Shown: positions 17,996-27,362 of the stretch, in pieces
Numbering within the stretch: the stretch's first letter is position 1
Layout: every line of letters starts with the position of its first letter
From: an uncultured Actinomycetes bacterium
GTDB taxonomy: Bacteria; Actinomycetota; Coriobacteriia; Coriobacteriales; Atopobiaceae
Direction: 5' to 3'
Length of the DNA: 64,000 bases
Assembly (NCBI GenBank): GCA_900314645.1
Contig: OMWB01000001.1
Coordinates: 62,001-126,000, forward strand
Program-made: the position numbers and the translations under genes
The notes under the pieces: generated by a model
What the model was told of the DNA's origin: nothing
The model's database searches: none
What the model saw: the letters and a program-made list of their open reading frames with translations, nothing else

Positions 17996-20179
17996 ATGGC
18001 CAAATTGCTCGAATCACAGATCGAGGCTCGTCAACGCCTTGATACGGAGGTGCTCAGTCGAAGCTATGGTCAGCTTGCGGTAAGTGTCACCGGCGAGCAT
18101 GATGCTCCAAGCTTCCGTCTCAGTGACCTTCTGATGGAGGATGGGGCCATCCTGACGTGCCTGCGCCACTGCGGCGTTCATCCGGGAGATGTTCCTGAAA
18201 CCCTGAAGGGCTTTGAGGCCAGGCTCGACTGGCTCTGCCGCCCATCCGGCACGATGCACCGAGACATCCGTCTCACTGGAACGTGGTATCACGACGCTTA
18301 CGGGGCCATGCTCGGTTGGCTTGATACGGGGGAGCCTATCGCACTTCTCCCGGGTGTGCTTGGCGGGTACTACTACCACGAGCCAGGCAGCGGCCGCAAG
18401 GTGCGGGTAACCGCCAATGTCGCGTCCCATATCCAAGAGAAGGGCGTGTGCTTCTATCGTGCGCTCCCGCAGGGCGAGCTCGACATTCGTGACCTGCTTC
18501 TCTTCATCATTCGCGTGTTTGACCGCAGCGACTACCTGTTCATCTTGATCGTGGCGCTCGCAACCACGTTGGTTGGATTGCTACCAGCATGGGCAAACCA
18601 GCTTGCGTTTGGCACGGTTGCGCCTAGCCACCAGGCAAACCTCATTGCGCCCATCGGCGCGCTCTTGGTGGGTGTAAGCGTCTCGAACCTGCTCTTTGGC
18701 ATTTGCCGAAACATCGTGATGGCACGTGTGACCACCAAGCTGAGGATTGCAGCCGAGGCTGCCACGTTCTCGCGCATCCTGCTGCTGCCGACCTCGTTCT
18801 TTAGGCAGTACGAGTCAGGTAGCTTGGCAAGCCGCGTGTCGCAGGTCACGTCGCTCATGCAGCAGCTTACCTCCATGGTCTTTGGTAGCGGTCTGACTGC
18901 CCTCCTCTCACTTGTCTATGTGGGGCAAATTGCCGTGTTCGCACCAGTCTTGGTGGTGCCCGCGCTCGTCATCACCGTCTTGCAGGCCTCTCTCACGGCA
19001 GCAGTCACCATCATCTCCTCGCGCCGCCTGCGTGCAGCAATGGAGTCTCAGAGCGAGCTCTCTGGTTTGGTGACCGCACTGCTCAACGGTATCCAGAAGA
19101 TCAAGCTTGCGGGCGCTGAGAACCGGGCGTTTGGCAAGTGGGCTCAGGCCTATGCGTCCTATGCGCGCTCTATGTACAACCGTCCCACGGTGGAGCGTGC
19201 ACTCCCAGCCATCGTGGGGCTCGTTGGTACCGTCGGAACCATCGTCATCTATTACCTGGCGGGAAGCTCGCACCTGAGCGTGGCCGACTACATTGCGTTT
19301 AACGTTGCCTACGGACAGGTCACGGGCGCCATCATGGCCGTGTCGTCCGTGGCGTCACAGGTTGCGCAGATTGGACCCATGCTGAATATGGTGAAGCCCA
19401 TTCTTGAGGCGTCTCCCGAGATTGCGGAGGACAAGCCGAGTGTGGAGCGCCTCTCCGGCGGCATCGAGGTCTCAAACGTGACGTTCCGCTACGAGGAGTC
19501 CAGCCCCTACGTGCTAAAGAACCTCTCCTTCAAGATCGAGCCTGGCGAGTACGTGGCCTTGGTGGGCAAGAGCGGCTGCGGAAAGTCCACCATCCTACGT
19601 CTGCTCCTCGGCTTTGAAAAGCCGCTACGCGGCACCATCCTGTACGGCCAGCACGACGTGAGCAAGGTCGAGCTGCGTTCGCTGCGACAGGCGATTGGCG
19701 TGGTCATGCAGGACGGCAAGCTTTTCATGGGTGATATTGCGTCCAACATCACCATCGCATCGCCAGGCGCAACGCTTGACGACGCGTGGGAAGCGGCCGA
19801 GATCGCGGGCATCGCCGACGATATCCGCCGCATGCCCATGGGCATGCAGACCCTGCTGACCGAGGGCGCATCGGGCATCTCGGGCGGGCAGCGGCAGCGC
19901 ATCATGATCGCGCGCGCGGTGTGCGGCAAGCGCCGCATCCTCATGCTGGACGAGGCCACGAGCGCGCTGGATAACGTGACGCAAAAGCACGTCAGCGACT
20001 CGCTTGATCAGCTGAAGTGCACGCGCGTGGTGGTGGCCCACCGACTCTCCACCGTGCGTCACTGCGATCGCATCATGGTGGTCGACGGCGGCCGCATTGC
20101 CGAGCAGGGCACCTACGACGAGCTTATCGCTAAGAACGGCCTGTTCGCAGACCTCGTTGCTCGTCAGCGCCTGGAGTAG
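17996..20179 (+). CDS. NHLM-type ABC exporter, second ATP-binding subunit
   Basis: A 727-residue half-transporter that pairs with the upstream C39-ABC. The first ~165 residues are an extra domain found in this NHLM subtype, without peptidase residues. Membrane helices run from about 180 to 470 (LFILIVALATTLVGLLPAW, and later ALLSLVYVGQIAVFAPVLV). The ATPase is intact: Walker A VGKSGCGKST, signature GISGGQRQR, Walker B ILMLDEATSALD. One base separates it from the upstream stop. A perfect 15-bp hairpin overlaps its stop codon and ends the operon. Confidence 0.92.
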   Translation: MAKLLESQIEARQRLDTEVLSRSYGQLAVSVTGEHDAPSFRLSDLLMEDGAILTCLRHCGVHPGDVPETLKGFEARLDWLCRPSGTMHRDIRLTGTWYHDAYGAMLGWLDTGEPIALLPGVLGGYYYHEPGSGRKVRVTANVASHIQEKGVCFYRALPQGELDIRDLLLFIIRVFDRSDYLFILIVALATTLVGLLPAWANQLAFGTVAPSHQANLIAPIGALLVGVSVSNLLFGICRNIVMARVTTKLRIAAEAATFSRILLLPTSFFRQYESGSLASRVSQVTSLMQQLTSMVFGSGLTALLSLVYVGQIAVFAPVLVVPALVITVLQASLTAAVTIISSRRLRAAMESQSELSGLVTALLNGIQKIKLAGAENRAFGKWAQAYASYARSMYNRPTVERALPAIVGLVGTVGTIVIYYLAGSSHLSVADYIAFNVAYGQVTGAIMAVSSVASQVAQIGPMLNMVKPILEASPEIAEDKPSVERLSGGIEVSNVTFRYEESSPYVLKNLSFKIEPGEYVALVGKSGCGKSTILRLLLGFEKPLRGTILYGQHDVSKVELRSLRQAIGVVMQDGKLFMGDIASNITIASPGATLDDAWEAAEIAGIADDIRRMPMGMQTLLTEGASGISGGQRQRIMIARAVCGKRRILMLDEATSALDNVTQKHVSDSLDQLKCTRVVVAHRLSTVRHCDRIMVVDGGRIAEQGTYDELIAKNGLFADLVARQRLE

Positions 20180-20210
20180 TGCGTCCTGGGGGTAGCCCCC
20201 AGGACGCACT
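20178..20210. terminator. Bidirectional terminator at the end of the exporter operon
   Basis: Perfect 15-bp stem with a TAG loop; arms start AGTGCGTCCTGGGGG. It overlaps the stop of the exporter gene and touches the stop of the convergent gene. A near-identical hairpin lies at 38698-38728. Confidence 0.75.
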
Positions 20211-21094
20211 CAGTAGGTGAGCAGTGGGTGCCGTTTGAGGTGCAGCAGAAACTCAAAGGGGGCGTCCGCCTCCTGCGCCCCGACCATCTGGGCTATCTTC
20301 GTGAGGGTTGCGAACACTTCCGCTGAGACCTCGTTGATACGGCTGAGCTGCTCCTCATTGAGGTACTCGCTGAGCCTTCCGCCATCAAACCCATCGCTCG
20401 TCACCCCAAGAAAACGCGCCGCGAGGTCAGCGTCATAGCGTCCCGTCGCGCAGAGCAGGCCAGTGACGTCGGCCGTAATCTCGTCCCAGACAGGCAGGAT
20501 GTCATCGGGCATCGTTCTGCGACACACGACGTGCGCGCACTCGTGGTGCAAACGGATCTCACGTGAGATGCCAAGCCATTCCTCTTCGCCGTAGGGCGTC
20601 TGGAAGGCGGCGATGTTGCTGTACGGACCCTCAGAGATGACGATGAGCTCGGCACGAAAGGCGCCTGGCTGCTTCGCAAGGCGCGTAAACTCGGCGGGCC
20701 AATCGTCGCCTCCCTGAGCGACGTATTCCTCGTGAGCACGTGCGACGGCCGCCCAGTCGGCAAGCCCGCGGTACGTGATGGCGCCCACCGTCCGTGCGAT
20801 GGGAACAGGCTGCGACTTGTGGCCAATGATCTGCAGGAAGGTCTCAAAGTCTTGCCGCTGGGCAAGGAACACGACTTCAACAGGGCCAGCTGGCGTATCA
20901 ACAACGCGCAGCTCGTCACGCTCGCTGGTCACAAAGTGAGAGAGGTTGGCATCTGCGGGAGCTCCGCCCCGTCCTGCGGCGAGTCGGTGCAGCTGCAGCG
21001 TATCCTCGCCCTCGGCAGGCGCGATGTAGAGCTGCGGAAAGCGCTCCGCCAAACACGCGATGACACGCTCTCCTGTGATTGAGCTCTCTCCCAT
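20210..21094 (-). CDS. HExxH-motif protein of unknown function
   Basis: A 294-residue soluble protein. The start at 21094 is set by AAGGAG 6 bases upstream; an earlier ATG at 21127 has none. LHHECAHVVCRR contains HExxH, and a downstream acidic stretch (VWDEITADVTGLL) could supply a third ligand, so a zinc-dependent peptidase-like fold is possible. The N-terminal half is not recognised. It follows the GH5-GT2 gene by 36 bases on the same strand, and faces the exporter operon. It could act with either neighbour. No signal peptide is visible. Confidence 0.6.
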   Translation of the reverse strand: MGESSITGERVIACLAERFPQLYIAPAEGEDTLQLHRLAAGRGGAPADANLSHFVTSERDELRVVDTPAGPVEVVFLAQRQDFETFLQIIGHKSQPVPIARTVGAITYRGLADWAAVARAHEEYVAQGGDDWPAEFTRLAKQPGAFRAELIVISEGPYSNIAAFQTPYGEEEWLGISREIRLHHECAHVVCRRTMPDDILPVWDEITADVTGLLCATGRYDADLAARFLGVTSDGFDGGRLSEYLNEEQLSRINEVSAEVFATLTKIAQMVGAQEADAPFEFLLHLKRHPLLTY

Positions 21095-21130
21095 GCTGCT
21101 CCTTCGGACCGCGCGAGCCTTGCGCATGCG

Positions 21131-24100
21131 TCAGTGGACGGTGCGTGCAACACGATACGCGATGTTTCGCCACAGGGTGCCGAGGATGCCAAAGTCGGTG
21201 GAGAGCACCTGCGGGAGCGAAGGTACGCGGTCATACAGGATCTGGAAGTATTCAAGCTCGGACGCACCGTAATCAAGTATCTCAAACGTGTGGACCGAGG
21301 TTTTGCCTGAACGAGACTGAACGAGTCCGATGACTGCGCCGTCGAGCTCGGCATGGTACGTCCCATCGTCAACTACTACGTGCACTGGTTCTCCCAGTCC
21401 CAGGTCGTCGGCGAAGTCGAGGAAGACGCGCATGCTGTGCTCGTTGAGCTGTGTGGCAACGCCCTCGTACGTCGAGAGGGTGCCGTCTCGGTGCTCAGCC
21501 GTTACCATGACGGGTTCGGCGCCGTACACCTTGACGGGTTCGCCGTCGCTGTCGCGGCCATCCACCAAGAAGACGGACATCAGCAGGTAGTAGGCGTTAC
21601 GAACCAGCCAGAACAACAGCACCAGCAGGCCCACGGCGGTGGGGTTTCGCACCATGAGCCAGATGACGCGCACAATGCCAAACGCCGAGAGTGCCAAGAG
21701 CGCAAGGAACGGTGCCATCAGTCGCATGTCAACCGTATGGCCAGTGGCCTTTTCAGACTTGTCCGTGACCTTGAATGCGGAGAGGGTGATGCCCATGGAT
21801 TCCTTGATGATGGGGAGAAGCAGTCCAGGCATGACGCTTGTCTCGTGGATGCCGCTCCACTGCTGCGAGATGGCATTTCCCGAGACTACGCGCAGGCAGA
21901 GTGTCTGCGCGGCAAACATGGGCAGCCAGAATACCAGGAGGTCAAGCCAACTGCAGGCAAAGACAGGCAGGCCAAACACCGCAAAGAGCAGGGGCGAAAG
22001 CACGTAGACAAGGTTCTTGATGGGGGAGTACCAATAGGTGATGGAACTCCAGTAGCTCAGGCGCTGCTCAAGCGAGAGGCCCGGCCGCGTGAACAAATGA
22101 AGCTTGCGGCCAGAGACAATGACGCCGCGACCCCAGCGAACGCGTTGCAGGACGTGGTCTTTGAACTCGTATGGGGTGCGTCCACTCGCAAGGGGCTCGC
22201 CAAGGCCAAGGCTCACAAAGCCAGCCGACTCGATGAGCAGACCAGTGGCGAAGTCCTCGGTGATGGACTCGGTGAAGAAGCCGCCCACGGCGTTCAGCGC
22301 CTTGCGCGAGAGCACCGTGTTAGACCCGCCGTAGATGACGCTGTTGGTGGACGTTCGCGCCACCTCGATGGTGCGGTAGAAGAAGTCCTGCTCGTTGGTG
22401 GTGCGGTTCTCGGAGTAGAGGGCGTGTTGGAAAACGTCGGGCTCGTAGAATGCCTGCGGCGTCTGCAGAAGTCCAAGCTCGATTCGCTGGTCAGCGGGAA
22501 GGCCTGCGTTGCGCTGCTCGTTGTCCACAAAGTAAGGGATCGTCTTGAGCAAGAAGTCGCTGCGAACCAGCATGTCGGCGTCAAGCGTCACCACGTACGG
22601 CGCGCTCGTCAGCCCCATGGCGTGGTTGAGGTTGCCCGCCTTGGCGCCCTTGTTGTCCGGACGGTCAAAGTAGCCCACGCCCATGCTCTCGGCAAGTGCG
22701 CGCATGGAGGGGCGACGGTTGTCGTCGCACACCCAGACGTGCACCTTGGCAGGGTCAGGGTAGCGCAGGTGCTTGCAGGCATTGATGGTGCGGCGCAGCA
22801 GGCTTTCAGGCTCGTTGTAAGTAGCGATGAAGATGTCCACATCGGGGTAGTCTTCGTCTGCGATGCGGGGAAGCGGATGCTCGCGGATGCCTGCCATGCT
22901 CTGGTAGTGGATGAGCGATTCAACGAAGCCGAATGCCTCGACAACGAGCAGTACCAGGTTTCCTGCGATGGCCAGCCATCCGTGCTCAGCGGGAATCGAG
23001 AAGAAGACGCGCCAACACAGGTAGATGAGGGTGAAGAACGTGCTCGCAAGGATAGCTGCCCAGACGAGGAGAGGGCCCCTGCTCGTGCGCCTTGTTGTCG
23101 CTGAGCGACGCGGGTCGGTGTCGATGGCCTCGTCGTAGGTGTGGTACTTCAGACGAGCGCGCCTTGTGTAGAGACGCCATGCGAGCCCACCCGCGACAAC
23201 GAGCGCGAATGACCCAAGGGCGAACCAGCGCCACGCCCGCGCCGAGCGGATGTCGCGGCTGGTCAACGTGGTCATCCACACGGGGGTGTCGTCCACAAGC
23301 TGACCGCCGTCGACGTTGGGGACGGGAATCTGGGCGGGGTCGGTGCCCTGGATGAGGGAGCGCACCCAGAGGCCGACGGGCGTGAGGTCGCTATCCTCTA
23401 GGTGGGTGGTCGCATCCGAGTTGGGTCGTATGAATGCCGAGGTCTCGGCCTTGTTGGAAAGGCTCCAGATGGTGTAGCTCAGGTCATGCTTGTCGAGCAA
23501 CTGGTACCACGTGACGGCAGAATCGAAGTCAACGTTGCCGTCGCCGGAAGCTTCTGAGAGACCAGACTCAGTGATAAACACTGGCAGGCCAGCGTCGAGC
23601 GCGGCCTCAAGCTCGCCCTGCAGGTCGGCGTAGTGCGAAGCCACGTAAAAGTGCAGCGTATACATGACGTTGTCAAAGGCGAGCGGGTCGCGTGATGCCA
23701 TGACCAGCTCGCGGTCATAGACTGGAGTTCCCACGATGATGACAGCCTCGGGGCTGTGCGCCCTGATGACGGGGATGACCTCGTTGGCATAGGTGCGGAC
23801 GTCTGCCCAAGAGGTCTCCCCGTTGGGCTCGTTGCAGATCTCGTAGATGATGTTGGGCACACCTGCGTATTCGGTGCTGATGAGCTCAAAGAAGGCTAAG
23901 GCCTGCTCTTTGTTGATATTGGGGTCGTTGTCTTCTAGGATGTGCCAGTCAACCAGCACGTACAGGTCGTTCGCGATGCAGGCGTCGATGCCGCGGCGCA
24001 GCACTGCGAGGCTCTCCTCTTGGTTGCCATGGCAATAGTCTTCCGAGTACAGAGCCAGGCGGATCAGATTGCAGTTCCACTCCCGGGCAAGCTGCCCAAA

Positions 24101-24349
24101 GAGCTCGTCGTTGACATACTGGGGGAACCACTGGAGTCCGTGGGTGCTAATGCCGCGCAGAACTACGGGAGTTCCGTTTGCGTCGGTGAGCTTGGTGCCC
24201 GTGACCATAAGCTGTCCGGTGGATGAGGGGCGAGCAGTCTGGATTCGCTCGTTGCCCTCAGCGAGAGCGCGTGTCTGGAGAAGCCAAACACAAAGGAAGA
24301 GCGCTAGGACTGTGGTGATGAGCAAGCAAAGGGCTTTGCGTGCGCGCAT
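21131..24349 (-). CDS. GH5 glucanase fused to a cellulose-synthase-like GT2 transferase
   Basis: A 1072-residue membrane protein combining two opposite activities. Residues 1-31 are a signal or anchor. Residues 45-340 are a GH5 cellulase domain outside the cell, with Glu174 in IYEICNEPNG as acid/base and Glu261 in VFITESG as nucleophile. Helices lie at about 374-393, 425-450 and 458-478. A cytoplasmic processive GT2 domain (about 500-750) has all motifs of cellulose synthases: CDDN (542-544), DAD (590-592), TED (697-699) and QRVRW (735-739). More helices follow (780-930), then a C-terminal beta domain (940-1035) in the PilZ position but lacking a clear RxxxR. It should synthesise and trim a beta-glucan. 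GGGAGG precedes the start. Confidence 0.88.
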   Translation of the reverse strand: MRARKALCLLITTVLALFLCVWLLQTRALAEGNERIQTARPSSTGQLMVTGTKLTDANGTPVVLRGISTHGLQWFPQYVNDELFGQLAREWNCNLIRLALYSEDYCHGNQEESLAVLRRGIDACIANDLYVLVDWHILEDNDPNINKEQALAFFELISTEYAGVPNIIYEICNEPNGETSWADVRTYANEVIPVIRAHSPEAVIIVGTPVYDRELVMASRDPLAFDNVMYTLHFYVASHYADLQGELEAALDAGLPVFITESGLSEASGDGNVDFDSAVTWYQLLDKHDLSYTIWSLSNKAETSAFIRPNSDATTHLEDSDLTPVGLWVRSLIQGTDPAQIPVPNVDGGQLVDDTPVWMTTLTSRDIRSARAWRWFALGSFALVVAGGLAWRLYTRRARLKYHTYDEAIDTDPRRSATTRRTSRGPLLVWAAILASTFFTLIYLCWRVFFSIPAEHGWLAIAGNLVLLVVEAFGFVESLIHYQSMAGIREHPLPRIADEDYPDVDIFIATYNEPESLLRRTINACKHLRYPDPAKVHVWVCDDNRRPSMRALAESMGVGYFDRPDNKGAKAGNLNHAMGLTSAPYVVTLDADMLVRSDFLLKTIPYFVDNEQRNAGLPADQRIELGLLQTPQAFYEPDVFQHALYSENRTTNEQDFFYRTIEVARTSTNSVIYGGSNTVLSRKALNAVGGFFTESITEDFATGLLIESAGFVSLGLGEPLASGRTPYEFKDHVLQRVRWGRGVIVSGRKLHLFTRPGLSLEQRLSYWSSITYWYSPIKNLVYVLSPLLFAVFGLPVFACSWLDLLVFWLPMFAAQTLCLRVVSGNAISQQWSGIHETSVMPGLLLPIIKESMGITLSAFKVTDKSEKATGHTVDMRLMAPFLALLALSAFGIVRVIWLMVRNPTAVGLLVLLFWLVRNAYYLLMSVFLVDGRDSDGEPVKVYGAEPVMVTAEHRDGTLSTYEGVATQLNEHSMRVFLDFADDLGLGEPVHVVVDDGTYHAELDGAVIGLVQSRSGKTSVHTFEILDYGASELEYFQILYDRVPSLPQVLSTDFGILGTLWRNIAYRVARTVH

Positions 24350-24512
24350 GAGCGACCTCCCGTGGCGTACCGCCGTGATTGCCTTATCTTACGTTGTATT
24401 AACCTGCCTGCATGTCAGGACTTACAAGGCAATCGGATGAGAGACGCGGTGTTGTACTATTACGTGGATGGTCTTGCTCACCGGACATCATGCCAAGGAC
24501 GGGAGCTTCTTC
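24350..24512. promoter_or_regulatory. Divergent promoter region, GH5-GT2 versus hybrid kinase
   Basis: A 163-base gap between two divergent starts must hold both promoters. I see no clear operator repeat. The shared region suggests the kinase and glucan enzyme may be regulated together. Confidence 0.4.
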
Positions 24513-27350
24513 ATGAGGACAATGAGACGCATATGCGCAGCGATTCTGGTGGCGTTGCTCGCCCTGGTCATCCTTGCGCCCGCTGCCGCGTGGGCCGATG
24601 ACGGAGACGTCACTACGGTACGTGTTGGCTATTACGAGAACGAGGTCTTTGAAGAGGGTGCCCAAGAGGGGGCCGTCAAGACCGGCTATGCCTACGAGTA
24701 CTATCGAAAGCTCTCGGAGTACACCGGCTGGAACTATGAGTATGTCTATGGTGGCTATGGGGACCTCTACCAGATGCTGCTCGATGGCGATGTTGACCTT
24801 CTGGCGGGTCTCGCGTTTCGCGAGGAGCGCGTCGGGCTCATTTCCTACCCCGAGGCTCCTATGGGCAACGAGGTCTATAGCCTGGTAAAGCACGACGATG
24901 ACGACAGCATCACGGCGGAGCCGTCCACCCTTTCCGGCAAGCGCATCGGCGTGCTGGAAAGCGCCATGGTAGGGGTGCTCAACACGTTTCTTGCGGAGCA
25001 TGACGTCACGGCCAACGTGGTTACCTACGCTGACTCTGCAGAGCTCCTGAGCGCGTTTGATAACGGCGAGCTGGATGTGCTAGCCGCCGAAGGAGACGGG
25101 GCGTACGGGCGTGACAATGCCGAGGTTGTTGGATCGTTCGGATCATCCGACTACTACCTGTGCGTAAACGTGTCACGCCCTGACCTGCTGGCAGAGCTTA
25201 ACGCGGCGCAGGCAGAGCTCGCCGCAAACGAGCCAAACTATCTGGCTGCCTTGCGAGCCAAGTATTACCAAGTGAGCATGTCGGGCAGGTCTTTCTCGGT
25301 AGCGGAGAAGCAGTGGCTGGCCGATCACGACACCTTGCGTGTGGGATATCTCAACACCTATCTGCCGTACAGCGATACGGACGAGTCGGGCAACGTGACC
25401 GGCATCGTCAAGGACCTCGTTCCCAAGATGCTGGCGGACATGGGCGTCACGAGACTGAGCGTCTCATACGTCAGCTATGAGAACTACGACGACATGATTG
25501 CGCATCTCGAGGACGGCACGATCGACCTCGCGTTTCCTGTCGGCGGCGGGCTGTACTACTCCGAGGAGAACGGCATTCACCAGTCAAATGCCGTGACTTC
25601 GGTGGCAAGCGAGCTGGTGTACAAAGGTGAGTTCCACGAGGTGTCCACCGAGCGCTTCTCGGTCAACGAGAACAACCGCATGCAGTACTACTACGTGCGC
25701 AGGACCTTCCCCGAGGCAGAAATCGTCCTGTACCCCTCTGTTGACGCCTGTCTCGACGCCGTGGTCTCGGGGGAAGTCGATTACACCACCCTTAACGGTC
25801 TGCGTGCGAGTGACCTGCTCAAGAACAGCAGGTACCACGAGCTCTCGATGCGGCAGACGGCGCTCGATGACCGCTCGTTTGGTGTGAAGATTGGCAATGA
25901 AGGCCTGCTCAAGCTGGTTAACCGCGGCATCAGCGTGGTTGGCCATGACTACGCGCAGAACCTCGCGAACCGCTATGCCGACGAGCTCTTTACCTACGGG
26001 ACGCTTGATGCCGTGCGGGATAACTTCGCCATCATCCTGCCCGTCGTGCTGGCGGTGGCTGGGGCCCTCATATACCTGCTTGCCCGCGATTCCCGTCGTT
26101 CCCGGCAGCAAGTGCTGCAAGAGGAGGGGGCGCGCCATACGCTAGAGGCCAAGAACCTCGAGCTTGCGGAGAGCAAGGATGCCCTTGCGAGTGCGCTCGA
26201 TGCCGCTCAGACTGCCAATCGGGCAAAGACCGCGTTCCTCAACAACATGAGTCACGACATTCGAACGCCCATGAACGCCATCGTGGGCTTCACGACGCTC
26301 GCCCAGTCTCACATCGAGAGCCGTGAGCTGGTTTCGGACTATCTGGCAAAGATAGATGTCTCGAGCCAGCACCTGCTCTCGCTCATCAATGACGTGCTGG
26401 ATATGAGCCGTATCGAGAGCGGCAAGCTGACGATGGAGGCCTCCGAGGTCAACATCCCTCGCCTCGTTGGCAGCATCGAGACCATCGCGCATGCTGACAC
26501 GCAGACCAAGAACCAAGAGCTGACTGTGGAGCTGCGGGACATCACCAGCGAAAACGTGATTACCGACAAGCTGCGTCTCGAGCAGGTCTTGCTCAACATC
26601 CTCTCCAACGCCATCAAGTTCACTCCTGCGGGAGGCCATATTGCCCTGACGGTCACAGAATTCCCCGCAGAGGCAGAGGGCATGGTCGATGTGGAGCTGC
26701 GCATTGCCGATGACGGCATTGGCATGAGCCCCGAGTTCCAAGAGCACATCTTTGAGGCGTTCTCCCGCGAGCGCACGAGTACCGTGAGCGGCATCCAGGG
26801 CACCGGTTTGGGCATGGCCATCACCAAGCGCATCGTTGACCTCCTGGGCGGAACCATCTCAGTGACCAGCGAGGAAGGCAAGGGCACCGAGTTTGTGGTG
26901 CGTCTGACCTGCGAGGTTTGCGAAGAGCCTGCCGCCCAAGCGGAGAGCGTCGAGATGGCGAACTTCGAGGGTAAGCGCGTGTTGCTCGTGGAGGACAGCC
27001 TGGTGAATCAGGAGATCGCGACCATGATTCTGCGCGAAGCAGGCTTTGAGATTGATGTGGCAGACGATGGCTCGGTTGCTGTTGAGAAGGTGGCAAAGGC
27101 CCCGGCTGGCTATTACGACGTCGTGCTCATGGACATCCAGATGCCGCAGATGGACGGCTATGAGGCAACGCGCATCATTCGTACGATGGAGGATCCCAAG
27201 AAGGCGGCCGTGCCTATCATCGCGGTGACGGCCAACGCGTTTGTGGAGGATCGAGACAGCGCCCTTGGGGTAGGTATGGATGCTCATCTTGCCAAGCCGT
27301 ACGACATTCCCAAAATGATGCAAACTATTGGCGAAGTGCTCGCGCGATAG
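24513..27350 (+). CDS. Hybrid sensor histidine kinase with two solute-binding domains (BvgS/EvgS-like)
   Basis: A 945-residue membrane sensor. The start at 24513 has GGGAG upstream and opens a signal peptide (ICAAILVALLALVILAPAAA). Two tandem periplasmic-type binding domains (about 35-250 and 270-500) look outward for small ligands. One helix (FAIILPVVLAVAGALIYLL) leads to a coiled coil and the kinase core: His581 in NMSHDIRTPMNAIVGF, then NILSNAIKFTP and GTGLGMAITKR in the ATPase. A receiver domain ends the protein with Asp874 in VVLMDIQMPQMDG. No Hpt domain or partner regulator is adjacent, so the output is unknown. The MscS gene follows 12 bases later. Confidence 0.92.
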   Translation: MRTMRRICAAILVALLALVILAPAAAWADDGDVTTVRVGYYENEVFEEGAQEGAVKTGYAYEYYRKLSEYTGWNYEYVYGGYGDLYQMLLDGDVDLLAGLAFREERVGLISYPEAPMGNEVYSLVKHDDDDSITAEPSTLSGKRIGVLESAMVGVLNTFLAEHDVTANVVTYADSAELLSAFDNGELDVLAAEGDGAYGRDNAEVVGSFGSSDYYLCVNVSRPDLLAELNAAQAELAANEPNYLAALRAKYYQVSMSGRSFSVAEKQWLADHDTLRVGYLNTYLPYSDTDESGNVTGIVKDLVPKMLADMGVTRLSVSYVSYENYDDMIAHLEDGTIDLAFPVGGGLYYSEENGIHQSNAVTSVASELVYKGEFHEVSTERFSVNENNRMQYYYVRRTFPEAEIVLYPSVDACLDAVVSGEVDYTTLNGLRASDLLKNSRYHELSMRQTALDDRSFGVKIGNEGLLKLVNRGISVVGHDYAQNLANRYADELFTYGTLDAVRDNFAIILPVVLAVAGALIYLLARDSRRSRQQVLQEEGARHTLEAKNLELAESKDALASALDAAQTANRAKTAFLNNMSHDIRTPMNAIVGFTTLAQSHIESRELVSDYLAKIDVSSQHLLSLINDVLDMSRIESGKLTMEASEVNIPRLVGSIETIAHADTQTKNQELTVELRDITSENVITDKLRLEQVLLNILSNAIKFTPAGGHIALTVTEFPAEAEGMVDVELRIADDGIGMSPEFQEHIFEAFSRERTSTVSGIQGTGLGMAITKRIVDLLGGTISVTSEEGKGTEFVVRLTCEVCEEPAAQAESVEMANFEGKRVLLVEDSLVNQEIATMILREAGFEIDVADDGSVAVEKVAKAPAGYYDVVLMDIQMPQMDGYEATRIIRTMEDPKKAAVPIIAVTANAFVEDRDSALGVGMDAHLAKPYDIPKMMQTIGEVLAR

Positions 27351-27362
27351 GCTGGGAGAAGC

